This document shows, piece after piece, positions 32,401-42,610 of a stretch of DNA of 64,000 nucleotides (position 1 is the first letter of the stretch; each line of letters starts with the position of its first letter). Made by a program: the position numbers and the translations under genes. This DNA comes from Mimachlamys varia (lineage: Eukaryota > Mollusca > Bivalvia > Pectinida > Pectinidae), in NCBI GenBank assembly GCA_947623455.1, contig OX392534.1, positions 37,515,426-37,579,425 on the forward strand, read 5' to 3'. The notes under the pieces are model-generated. The model made no database searches and was not told the DNA's origin. It saw only the letters and a list, made by a program, of their open reading frames with translations.

Positions 32401-32789
32401 CAGGGGTACATTTTCACTACCGTTTTAACCAGTTGAACTGGTTAAAAGTGGAGCGAAAACACCAGGTACAAATTTGGACCGAGGTTGACCTCTGTAAAAT
32501 CTGGCACATGTGTTTTGAGGGATCCAGACAAACCTGGCCGAAACTAAATTGCTGACTATTGCTAGTTTGCGTTATTTTTCCTTAAACAATGTAGTCAGTA
32601 CAAGTGAAGATGTAAAGATACATTATATGATTAGGTGGACGCTTGAAATAATGGCATTTTATTCTTATGTTATTAATTTCTTTGACGTAACTGTGGATTT
32701 TTAGGTCTGCCTATGGTTCGGTCCAAGTGCATTCGCTTATCATGGAATATTCCTGTGCCAGTTCAACATGTCAAGCGAATGTACCCCTG
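32401..32789. mobile_element. ~389-bp MITE inserted in the TTATCTCCC repeat
   Basis: Ends CAGGGGTACATTTTCACT and AAGCGAATGTACCCCTG are imperfect inverted repeats. The flanking tandem repeat resumes after it (TTTTGCTTCAAGATTATCTC). There is an internal palindrome AACCAGTTGAACTGGTT. No frame. Confidence 0.65.
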
Positions 32790-33184
32790 TATTTTGCTTC
32801 AAGATTATCTCCCTTATAAATGAGTCAATGGAAATTATCTCCCTTGTAGATGAGCCAATAAAATTATCTCCCTTGTAGACGAATAACAAAATACCTCCAT
32901 GAATCAATTAAGTTTTGGAAGTTTTTTGTTTTATGAAAAATAAATTCTTTTTATTTAAAATTTTACAATGCATTCTCGGATTGTTCAGATATTGTTTTGA
33001 CTTAACCTTGATGGGGATGGGGGAAGGCATTCTAGTTTTTGGTGCATTTAAGATTATTGTTAAGTTACATAGCAAAAACAATCTAAAAAACCAAATCAAG
33101 CATTGTCATGTAAATTTGGTAGCATCTATTTAATATCTATAGCTCTGGTAGTAGAGAAATATAATTCTTTGGTTTCCTGAGGTT

Positions 33185-33260
33185 AAATCATTCACCCCTA
33201 ACATTTCATAATGAACTATTCCAACCTTTGGTTTGAATGTGACCTTAGTGAAGGAATGAA
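33185..33260 (+). repeat. dispersed fragment shared with 27490-27545
   Basis: AAATCATTCACCCCTAACAT, TTCATAATGAACTA and GGTTTGAATG match the stretch following the MITE at 27494. Short and degraded. Confidence 0.45.
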
Positions 33261-33361
33261 TGAGTTCATTGTGTTGTAATTAATTTTCATTGATTGTATG
33301 CAGAATGCAGCTTTCTGATTGGTTGAGATTTTCTTTTCATATCGCTATGAAAAAATCTGAA

Positions 33362-33615
33362 AATGGCGCGAAAAATGTGACATCACAATACGGCAATTGA
33401 CGTTGTGTATTGATTTGTAAAAAAGAATCTGTTGTTAAATCAGTCAAATTGTACATAAACATGTTTTAAATTGAAAACAAGTTTCAAAAATTAATTATAA
33501 GCATTGATGTCTAACATTTTTTAGTTTCATAGGGTTATGAAAAAAAATTTGCTTGCAAACTTTTGTAAGAATCCACTATGCAGATTCATACAGTTTGCAA
33601 ACAAATTTTTTTTTC
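33362..33615. repeat. dispersed repeat, copy 2 (GGCGCGAAAAATGTGACATC family)
   Basis: Second copy of the repeat at 10100-10385, in the same orientation. The ends show the inverted pair AGGGTTATGAAAAAAA / TTTTTTCATACCCC around a TTTGCAAAC core. Confidence 0.65.
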
Positions 33616-34320
33616 ATACCCCAATGAAACTAAAAATAATTGTCATCAATGCTTAATTACAAAAGTGAAACTCAAAATGACTTCCTACCCATTATACCTG
33701 TATCTATTGGTGTATTTTAAGAGATGTGACAAAGATTTGTGGATGCTTTAATCGGTGAAAATCAATAAAAAAAATTTTTAATTGAAGAAAGATTTTTTTC
33801 CTGGTATCATTGGGTATTTGTTTTAGTGGTACATGTATATACAAATCAAGCAGAAAAAATGGACATACTGACATGTAACTTGTCAGATGTGTCGCTCATA
33901 CAACATGTGGGTGGTCGGGTGGTGCAGTAGATAGCGCATTTACCTTTCACCAAGCTGGTATGAAATGGTATTCAATACAGTGTAACACTTGTTTAATTGA
34001 GGAAAAGTCAAACTATAGATGACATGGAGATGGGAACCTTTTCTAACGGCACCACCATTACAACATCAATTAATTCAAAAGAAACTTAACTGGAGTACCA
34101 AAATCATGATTGAGTCTTAATTAGGGTGAACTGTTAGGGAGGACAGTCAATTGGCATATTGAGAGATCGCTTAGAACATTAACGGAAAAGAAGCAGTGCA
34201 CTAATTGGTTATGTGCAGGTAAATATCCAATACTTACAACACATGTAATTTTAGTTGGATACAAAGTTTAAACAAAACTGAAACACTGACACAATAGGAA
34301 GGGCCCAACTACATGTACTC
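33616..34320. other. intergenic, possible tRNA-like start near 33908
   Basis: GGTCGGGTGGTGCAGTAGAT then AGCGCATTTACC has an A-box-like look but no B box follows at the expected distance. Otherwise nothing recognised. Confidence 0.35.
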
Positions 34321-34324
34321 GTCC

Positions 34325-34545
34325 ATACGGTAAAATTTGATTTGCTACGGCAAAATTTGATTTGACCTTAACTTTGATCCAATGACCTTGATGTCAGTTG
34401 ACACCTTGTTTGATTACTACCAAGAACTTTGCTTCATAATTTCGAAACAAAATGTTTAGCAGTTATAAGAGATGTCAAAACTGACCTTGACCTTTGATCT
34501 GATGACCTTGAGGTTTGGTCAGTTGAGACCTTATTGCACCACTAT
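34325..34545 (+). repeat. degenerate TGACCTTGACCTTTGATC repeat
   Basis: Alternating TGACCTTGA/CTTTGATC blocks with GTTTAGCAGTTATAAGA. This is the inverted counterpart of the GGTCAAGGTCA unit in the 120-bp array at 23540. Confidence 0.55.
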
Positions 34546-34986
34546 TACCGTAATTCTTACTTAGCTTAATTCTTTCCTTAATATTGTCTGTGTAAAAATT
34601 ATCAGCAATTAATAAAGATTATGTACAATACCATGCCATAAGTATGGAAATATTTGCTTACTTTGCTATGAGAAGAAACTATATATGGATATATCTGTAC
34701 GAAATGACTAAATATTGTAAAATTCCACCCATAAACAAAGTCAGGAAAATTCATTGAAAAAGATTGGAAATACAAAGAATATATAGCAAAATAAAAAAAA
34801 TTCCATACTTATAGCATGGTACTGTATATAAAGTAAATTATCATGAAAGTGTTTTTCAGATGAAATACTGCAGGAATTCTTTGTTTTGCACGAATTGAGA
34901 AAACTTTTATTTAGACCAAGAAATTATATTATAGACTTGTATTGGCATACATGTGTAAAATAAAAAAAAAGACAAAAAATACGACT

Positions 34987-35058
34987 GGGCTTGTCCGGGA
35001 TTCGAACCCGGGACCTCTCGCACCCAAAGCGAGAATCATACCCCTAGACCAACAAGCC
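34987..35058 (-). tRNA. tRNA-Pro (anticodon TGG)
   Basis: A 72-nt cloverleaf on the minus strand. The acceptor pairs GGCTTGT with ACAAGCC, followed by discriminator C. It has a D-arm TCTAGGGGTATGA, anticodon stem TCTCGC/GCGAGA with loop TTTGGGT (anticodon TGG) and T-arm CCGGGTTCGAATCCCGG. It matches the conserved animal tRNA-Pro sequence closely. A pol III terminator (T run, seen as AAAAAAAAA on the plus strand near 34965-34973) lies just downstream. A and B boxes are intact, so likely functional. Confidence 0.96.
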
Positions 35059-35059
35059 G

Positions 35060-35525
35060 CTATGCATAAAGCCTAGCTAAACATGACAAGTTGGATAAGC
35101 CTATGAAATCTACTTTCATTATTGACCATTTCCGGCTGGTATTTGAGGATCGCCCGATTCTCTGTGATGGTGTGTTGTTGTTACCAGTCTGTCATTATTG
35201 TGAGTTTATATCATTTTCAGGCAATTTACCACAAATCTTTTAACAGGTCTAAATGATTGATGACAGTATCACACGCTTGGAAATACGATACAGTTGTTTT
35301 CCCCAAATTTTGTTACTTGTTTTGGAAATGTCCTCTACTGTCTACATCTACATCTACAGGTTACACTGATCTGTCATTCCTGACAATCACTCAGCGTTGC
35401 ACAGAGGTGCTAGGGTATTGTGTATGTAGTGCATATTATATGCATGTGACTGTTAAATGCGTGTTCTGTAATGTGTGGGATGATCGATGGGTGTGTGGGT
35501 GTGTGTGTGTGTATGCCTGAATGTG
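35060..35525 (-). other. probable 3' tail of the LINE plus intergenic DNA
   Basis: Below the LINE stop codon the minus strand continues as a likely 3' untranslated region with (CA)n-rich sequence (35490-35515 on the plus strand is GT-rich). I cannot see a poly-A tail or target duplication, so the 3' end of the element is not fixed. Confidence 0.4.
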
Positions 35526-37125
35526 TTAGAACGATAGAGCGTTGAGGCCTCGCTTGAAAGCACCTAGGCTTTCTGCCTCAGCTACTGCGGCTGGAAGGGT
35601 GTTCCACACCGGGATCGTTCTAGGGAAGAAACTGTATTTGAATGTGTTTGTTTTCGTGTACTGGTTTCTGTATTGTTTGTTGTGTGAAGACCGAGTACGT
35701 TTGTTTGTGTGTGATTGCATGTATGTCTCTGGATGAATATCAACAAGTCCATTAACAATCTTATATATCATTGTCAGCTGTGCCTTGAGTCGTCTGGTGG
35801 AAAGCGACTCCCACTGGAGATGTTCAATCATATCGGTCACGCTGCTGATGTTGTGATATCTGTTCGTAACGTATCTTGCAGCTCGGCGCTGTACTTTCTC
35901 GATCCTATCCTGTTGTTTTTGGATATATGGACTCCATACAGATGAAGCATACTCTGTTATGGGTCGAACGAGTGTCCGATATGCAGCCGACTTAGTATCC
36001 TCACTGCTGATCTTGAGGTTTCGTCGCAGGAATCCTTGGACACGATTCGCCTTGGATGATACTTTGTTGATGTGGTGTGACCAGGAAAGAGTGTTGGAGA
36101 GGTCCACGCCTAAATAAGTGACTGTTTCGTTGTTATCCAGACTCACATTTTTTAGTTGGTAAGTATGTTGGTATATAGACCTTTTACGCGACACATTTAG
36201 CACTGAGCATTTTTCAGGATGGAAAAGCATACCCCACCGGTCTTCCCATGCTGCGAGTTTTTCCAGGTCTGACTGTAAGATTAGATGGTCGGATGGGTCG
36301 TTAATGGTACGATATAACACAGCATCATCAGCAAACAGGCGCACGCTTGAATTCACACAGTCCGGCAAGTCATTTATGAACATGAGGAACAGCAGAGGGC
36401 CCAGTACTGACCCCTGGGGAACGCCGCTGCACACAGATGAGCTGTCCGACTTCTCACCATCTACCACAACCCTCTGAGTTCTGTCCCGGAGGAAGTCGCG
36501 AATCCAGGTGTATGTTGTACCTCGAACACCGTAATGATGTAGCTTGGCCAAGAGACGACGATGTGGCACTCGGTCAAAGGCCTTGGAGAAGTCCAAGACC
36601 ACGAGATCTGTCTGCTTACCAACGTCTAGTGCTCTGGCCAGCTCATGGACGAATGTGAGTAGCTGGGTTTCACAACTTCTTCTGGCACGAAATCCGTGCT
36701 GTGAATCCGTTAGGATGTTAAAACGGTCTAGATGGGAAAGGATGTTGGTGACAAGGATGTGTTCTTGTATCTTGCAACAAATGCATGTAAGCGAAACCGG
36801 TCTATAGTTGCTAGCACGGAATCTCTCGCCCTTTTTAAAGACAGCGGTGACGTTTGCTGTCTTCCAGTCAGATGGGATGCAGCCTGTGGCGAGCGCTCGA
36901 TTAAAAATGATGGTTAGATATGGAGCTACCTCATTAGCCAGATCCTTCAGCACTCTGGATGGTATCAAGTCAGGTCCGCTTGCCTTGTTGACGTTAAGGC
37001 GACTGAGTAGCTTCAACACCCCTGCATTTTGGATGGTGATGTTCTCCATACTGGGATAGGGGTTTCCGGTCATTGTTGGAAGTGGGCCGTCATCTTCTTG
37101 TGTAAAAACTGAACAGTATTGTGTG
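35526..37125 (-). mobile_element. 5'-truncated jockey/CR1-type LINE with open reverse-transcriptase frame
   Basis: The frame from 37073 down to 35526 (515 codons) is intact and continues in frame upstream to about 37125 (QYCSVFTQEDDGPLP). It covers the reverse transcriptase: NKASGPDLIP, NYRPVSLT, DFSKAFDRVPH, SGVPQGSVLGPLLF, the catalytic FADDAVLY (the usual Y is F) and the thumb region TYLGVDLSNTLSW. The endonuclease half and ORF1 are missing, which is typical of 5'-truncated LINE insertions. It therefore cannot move itself. The open frame suggests a recent insertion. Clade call (jockey/CR1 group) is by motif resemblance. Confidence 0.88.
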
Positions 37126-37218
37126 TTTAATATATACAGTGTTTAGTACACTGTATTACTGTAACGTACATAGTAAGCTTAGGCTAAGTTAACCACAGGC
37201 ACTAGTGAGCTTGTTGTG

Positions 37219-38397
37219 AAACACCTATAATTATTATATTATAATAATATAAATTATATATAATAGTCCTGTTCAGACCGTCAGACAGAGAACATCTGTT
37301 CGTTACGGGTCAATTCTCGGAATCACCGTAATTGAGTACACAGCATGTCTAACATACTGTAGTATAACACTTTACATACAAATATAGATCTATATAACAT
37401 TACAGATATGAGAGAGCTTATCTGAGCTCAGACTGCCAACTAACAATTATCTAAAAGTTAAATTACAAGACAAATAAGCTACCTTGCTCACAGGTATCTA
37501 CTACATAAACATGAAAATTGTAAGTCTTCCAAAACTGGCGATTATAAACATTTTATTTGAAGAACATATGTATGATCTTATTAAGTCCAAATCAAGATTT
37601 CTTATGTTACTAATTGTCAAATGATATATACGAATAATTATAACTAGGATATTTAAATTTGTTAACAGTTTTGAGGAACAACAATCAATTTCATACATAA
37701 TATGGATATAACTTATAAGGGCAATTACTTTGCCTGCGTCCATTATTTACTTATTATTTATAACAATTGAGCAATACAGTGAGTTAATTCCCTACTCAAA
37801 ACCTTCTACATGAATAATAATATGCTCTATAACTCAGAACCTTAACATGCATCAGCTAAATCACAAACTATGTAATATAATTATATATAATTACACTACC
37901 CGTTTTCTGAGCTATATACATGTACAATGAGCTGTAACGCTCACTGCTCACATGTACAGCATCTAACAAGTGAGCAACATTGAGCAAGCTACCCTCAACG
38001 ACTGTACAAAGGGGCACAACTCCAGCTCTCCTGTTCTCCAAACTCACACACCACTAGGCCTACTCGGCGAACTTATTTGCTCTCACACCCCGCTGTGACA
38101 ATGCACTATATGGATGAGCAAACCCTAGGTTATTCATGCGAGTGATTTATATGTTGTGAGTTTCTGCCAGTGTGTTACGATTATCTCAACCGCTTTAGCA
38201 ATGAGTCGTGACGCGTGTAACAGTGAGCCTGGCCGAGTACAAGGCAATATTCCAGTCCTATCCCTCAACACTGCTCATCTGCACAGCTACATGTATACTT
38301 CGTACACGAGCTCAAATGCTATTACTGTAACACACCGACCGCTTTGAGATGTTCTCTGTCTGACGGTCTGAACAGGACTATTATATTATAGGTGTTT
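37219..38397. mobile_element. ~1.18-kb inverted-repeat element
   Basis: Termini AAACACCTATAATTATTATA... and ...TATTATAGGTGTTT, followed inward by a 33-bp arm TAGTCCTGTTCAGACCGTCA, then GACAGAGAACATC, exactly repeated in inverse at 38348-38385. The left arm carries ~28 extra AT bases. The core has no transposase frame and many TGAGC/GCTCA motifs. Best explained as a non-autonomous DNA transposon. Confidence 0.75.
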
Positions 38398-38472
38398 GAA
38401 AGGACAGGCTAATGTCTGTGGGCTAACTATTAAAGTTTGTATAATGCACATACAAATATACAGGTACATATA

Positions 38473-38641
38473 AAAAAAGAAAAAAAACAAAGACTTTGCC
38501 GCAAGGCCTTTCTGCCCTCTCAGGCTTCTTCAGGCAGTCCGCGTGAAGAAGCCTGAGAGGGCAGAAAGGCCTTTCGGCAAAGTCTTTGTTTTTTGTTCTT
38601 TTTTATATTTAACTTCGCAAGGACAATCAATAACTTTTCTT
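38473..38641. mobile_element. hairpin insertion flanked by a 14-bp direct repeat
   Basis: Arms at 38481-38531 and 38544-38594 (AACAAAGACTTTGCCGCAAG, GCCTTTCTGCCCTCTCAGGC) pair over ~50 bases with one mismatch around an 11-12-base loop. TACAGGTACATATA occurs directly on both sides (38459-38472 and 38642-38655), which looks like a target-site duplication. GAAGAAGCCTGAGAGGGCAG then AAAGGCC resembles the conserved 3' tails of some non-LTR elements (inference). Confidence 0.75.
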
Positions 38642-38963
38642 TACAGGTACATATATATATTTCAAATTATATGAATATTGGTAATGTGATTGTCACAGTG
38701 ACAAATGAAAACATGTATTTTTACAATATTGTACATATGTCATAAAATACTTTCACCTGAATATAAACATTATTATTATCTAGATTTCTTATATAGTTTT
38801 TACTTTGATTTCAGATTGCCCATGCAGTAGGCTAAGGACATAGCCAAAGTTGGATATAACATGTCGCAGTAATTCATTCGGATCAGGAAAACATCATAAC
38901 AATGATGTTCTAATTGTTTTATAATACCTTTATTGACTGTTGTATGTCCTAAAAGTGAGAAAT

Positions 38964-39281
38964 ATGGAAAAGAATCACAAAGATGCAATTAGGAAGAATT
39001 ATACCTTCATTATTCAAAACTTGACACCAGAGTCTGTCGTGGACTGTCTACATGAGGAGGAAATTCTCAGTATGTACATGAAAGAGGATGTACAAGTTTG
39101 TAGGACTCGGCGAGACAAAGTCGTGAAATTGCTAGATATTCTCATAAGACGAGGACCCAGGGCATTTGACATTTTTATCAAGGCACTCCATGACACGGAA
39201 CAGGAATTTGTGGCAGAAAAACTTTTAGAAACTGTTGAACAAATTGGCCAGAATGAACAAGTCAATAACATGGAAATTTAA
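38964..39281 (+). CDS. CARD-only protein, 105 aa
   Basis: Single open frame of 105 codons ending in TAA. Residues ~1-92 read as a caspase-recruitment (CARD) domain: helix 1 MEKNHKDAIRKNYTFIIQNL, helix 2 TPESVVDCLHEEEILS, and the family hallmark RRGPRAFDIFIKAL (62-75), then EFVAEKLLETV. This is closest in style to caspase-2/caspase-9 prodomains. CARD domains bind other CARDs in apoptosome or innate immune complexes. No caspase, NACHT or kinase domain follows, so it could be a CARD-only decoy, or the first exon of a longer gene. The start is the ATG at 38964; a frame extension upstream begins with TTG. An AATAAA occurs near 39434. Upstream CTAAAAG (38950-38956) could be a splice acceptor after a 5'UTR intron. 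Confidence 0.75.
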   Translation: MEKNHKDAIRKNYTFIIQNLTPESVVDCLHEEEILSMYMKEDVQVCRTRRDKVVKLLDILIRRGPRAFDIFIKALHDTEQEFVAEKLLETVEQIGQNEQVNNMEI

Positions 39282-39786
39282 AAAAGAAAATTTATATTTT
39301 GCAGTGCCAATTACATGTAAGTTGATAATATATCAATTATCAATTTATATACCGTAATTTCCTGTTTATTACCCACACCGGGGTATAGCCCATGGGAAGT
39401 AAATTAAGGCTTTTTAGAGGTTTTTGTAAAATGAAATAAAATATGCAGGAAATTACGGTATATATATATAACATCATTATCAAAATTGTTGATGCAATGA
39501 AAGTAACAGGTTGTATTTTATGACAATACAATTTATTATAACACAATACTACAGAAGAAAATTACATACAATAGTCAAGTACTCATGTATACACATTCAC
39601 AAAGTGAATACATGTATTAATTAGTAGCGGGTATTTTCAAAATAAAATTTAATTTTAAAGTCACTATGTTACAGAAATTAAAATAAAACAAGGTGGAACA
39701 TTTTTCAATGGGTGATTATTCTTCACTTTTTTCATGTTTCCATAATTTGTGACGGTCAGCTTTGATTTTAACATCTGGTGTGATCA

Positions 39787-39900
39787 TAGCCAAAGTTTCT
39801 TCTGGCCCTGACACCCGATTTAGACATTTTGAAAGGTAGGTGTCTTGTGTGGGGGCCAAAACACCAGATATGGTGTCGGGGCCAGAGGAAACTTGGGCTA
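39787..39900. mobile_element. 114-bp MITE
   Basis: TAGCCAAAGTTTCTTCTGGC, then CCTGACACC, is inverted against GGTGTCGGGGCCAGAGGAAA, then CTTGGGCTA. Small foldback element, no frame. Confidence 0.75.
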
Positions 39901-40359
39901 GTGTATGTGTGCATGGTCATTCAGCTGTGGAGATCAAATGGACAATCCTCTGAAACGTCGACCTAGTAATGAAATAAGGGACAAAACACATGTTCCATTG
40001 TATTCCATAGAATGTTACCAATCGACAACAAAGTTTTTGACTCCTGCCTAAATCCTGTTGTCTCAATATTGGGATAAGAAATTGTCTTGATTAATGTAAT
40101 GTGTTTAGGATAACTACATACTGACTGAACATGACATGAAATCAACATGCAATATTCGCCGTAATTAGCAGCCAGGACGCTACCGGTAAACAATTGGTTC
40201 CAAACTGAGTGATTTCTAGGATAACAAAACTAACAACTGAGCAAACAGTGTTTCTATAAAGTAAATTAGTATAATTTATTTTGACAAAAATGGGTAGTAT
40301 TCACGGTGTCCGACATTATTGTCGTCAATTTGGGACAATTTGTACACATTTCCAGTTAT

Positions 40360-40675
40360 CTATGGACTTTTTAGCCCACCATCATCAGATGATGGGCTAT
40401 TCAAATTGCCAAGCGTCTGTCCTTAATCAATTCTCGTTACTGCTACCGGTATTTCTTGAGAAGTACTGAATGGATCATTCTCAAAATTCACATATAGGTT
40501 CCCCTTGCTGCCTAGTTGTGCATAGTTCATTCTCAAATAGATCCCATAAATAATATTGCCGACAGGCAGCCATCTTGGATTTGTTAAAAAAAGTTTAACC
40601 ACTATTTCTTGAGAAGTACTGGATGGATTATTCTCAAATTTCATGTTGGTTCCTTTTGGTGCCAAGGGGAATTAC
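40360..40675 (+). repeat. dispersed repeat (GATGGGCTATTCAAAT family), second copy
   Basis: Same family as 19036-19490: ATGATGGGCTATTCAAATTG, TTCTTGAGAAGTACTGAATG and CAGCCATCTTGGATTTG, with the second TTGAGAAGTACTGGATGGAT block. Same orientation as the first copy. Confidence 0.7.
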
Positions 40676-40740
40676 AAAGTTCACAATAACAACATATACT
40701 GAGAAGCCTTATAAATACCTATGTTGTTATTGTGAACTTT
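40676..40740. repeat. perfect 20-bp inverted repeat, 25-base loop
   Basis: AAAGTTCACAATAACAACAT at 40676-40695 is the exact reverse complement of 40721-40740. A small hairpin or a short MITE. Confidence 0.9.
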
Positions 40741-41059
40741 AAAGCATTAACAGTTTCATGGTTATGTCATGGAATTTGATTTCTATCGAGTAACTTTGTG
40801 GTTATGTCAAGTTGAAGCGTTGAAGCAGATATTATTTCCCGGAGTCAGGGGTTATCTCCCCCAGGTTATTGCCGACTGGCATGTGCGCGCGGGTAATAAC
40901 CTTGGGTTTCTCACCGGCAACGTCAATATCAGTCGTATATCTGATTTATGAAATATCAGGTGACCAGTTTTCCTCCAATCAAAACATTTCCAATGAAAGT
41001 GAGGTATAATAATCTCAATTGCTCTATTGTATTCGATACTCAAGGGTTCATCATATTAG

Positions 41060-41115
41060 ATACCAGAGACGCTGAAGTCGGTTGCGAATCCTTTGTAATC
41101 TTCAAAGGACAGGTA
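41060..41115 (-). mobile_element. MITE remnant beside the 51-bp array
   Basis: GAAGTCGGTTGCGAATCCTT then TGTAATCTTCAAAGGACAGG is the reverse complement of the core of the MITE at 25200-25412 (CCTTTGAAGATTACAAAGGA, GCAACCGACTTC). It lies directly before the array whose unit resembles the same element's terminus. Confidence 0.7.
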
Positions 41116-41179
41116 TGAAGCCTAGCAATTGGAAAGTTTTTTTTACCTTAGCCTGCCTTCTGTTCAGTTTTATTCCATG

Positions 41180-42150
41180 GGTGTAGAGAGTGTAGGTGAT
41201 CGTAACCTCTGATATCAAGGATGTACCAGGGGTGTAGGCAGTGTAGGTGATCATAACCTCTGATATCGAGGATGTACCAGGGTTATAGGGAGTGTTGGTG
41301 ATCTTAACCTCTGATATCAAGGATGTACCAGGGATGTGGGAGTGTAGGTGATCGTAACCTCTGGATATCGAGGATGTACCAGGGATGTAGAGAGTGTAGG
41401 TGATCGTAACCCCTGGATATCGAGAATGTACCAGGAATGTAGAGTGTAGGTGATCGTAACCTCTGGATATCAAGGATGTACCAGGGGTGTAGGCAGTGTA
41501 GGTGATCGTAACCTCTGATATCGAGGATGTACCAGGGGTGTAGGGAGTGTAGGTGATCATAACCTCTGGATATCAAGGATGTACCAGGGGTGTAGAGAGT
41601 GTAGGTGATCGTAACCTCTGATATCGAGGATGTACCAGGGGTGTAGAGAGTGTAGGTGATCGTAACTTCTGGATATTGAGGATGTACCAGGGATGTACAG
41701 TAGGCAGTGTAGGTGATCGTAACCTCTGATATCCAGGATGTACCAGGGGTGTAGAGAGTGTAGGTGATCGTAACCTCTGGATATCGAGGATGTACCAGGG
41801 TTGTAGGCAGTGTAGGTGATTGTAACCTCTGATATCGAGGATGTACCAGGGGTGTAGAGAGTGTAGGTGATCGTAACCTCTGATATCGAAGATGTACCAG
41901 GGGTGTAGAGAGTGTAGGTGATCGTAACCTCTGATATCGAGGATGTACCAGGGGTGTAGAGAGTGTAGGTGATCGTAACCTCTGATATCGAGGATGTACC
42001 AGGGGTGTAGGGAGTGTAGGTGATCGTAACTTCTGATGTTAAGGATGTACCAGGGGTGTATAGAGTGTAGGTGATGGTAACTTCTGATATCAAGGATGTA
42101 CCAGGGGTGTATAGAGTGTAGGTGATTGTTACCTCTGATATCGAGGATGG
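41180..42150 (+). repeat. 51-bp minisatellite (about 19 copies)
   Basis: Unit GTGTAGAGAGTGTAGGTGAT, CGTAACCTCTGATATCGAGG, ATGTACCAGGG. Because 51 = 3 x 17, the minus strand shows long frames of a 17-residue repeat (TITYTLYTPGTSSISEV). Variant copies with one more base (CTCTGGATATC) switch frame, and two frames read through the array, so I judge these noncoding. Confidence 0.93.
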
Positions 42151-42254
42151 TAAATTGTAAATGCATTATCAGCACTTCATTTCTGTTTGACCATGCTTGA
42201 TTGGCAGTAAACACAATGAGGAGAGGATGTGGACTATGCTCGTGAAGCTGCATG

Positions 42255-42610
42255 TTAAAGGCCCAATATACATAACTTCAGGAAATTTTTCGTGATTCTG
42301 AAAAAATCTGAAAAAAATCCAGTTGATAACCATGCACAAATAAGTCTAAAATGAAGTAAACCTGAGCGGTAACTAGCAAGAAACTCTTGACAGAAAAATC
42401 CAAAGAATTGAAAATAATTCAGGTTGGGCCCACTTCAACAACAATCCAAAGTTAGAAGACAGTTTACAATTACCTGCTGTACCGGTAACCGCGTAAGAAG
42501 TCATCTTTGAATATTGTTGATATCAGTTAATCTTAACTAAATTTATGAATATAAGAAGTTATAAGGCTTGATTTTCGCTTCAGGTTTTGCCGAAAGTTAT
42601 GTATATATGT
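42255..42610. mobile_element. ~355-bp MITE, copy 3 (right end degraded)
   Basis: Third copy of the AAAGGCCCAATATACGTAAC family, from TTAAAGGCCCAATATACATA to GCCGAAAGTTATGTATAT. The terminal TTGGGCCTTT is lost. Confidence 0.75.

Noticed and set aside
36437..37059. Plus-strand frames opposite the reverse transcriptase
   Set aside because: Antisense shadows of the LINE frame without domains of their own.
41102..42253. Minus-strand frames of up to 226 codons with a 17-residue repeat
   Set aside because: The unit length is divisible by three, two frames are open together, and variant copies shift frame. No signal peptide or flanking unique coding part that I trust.
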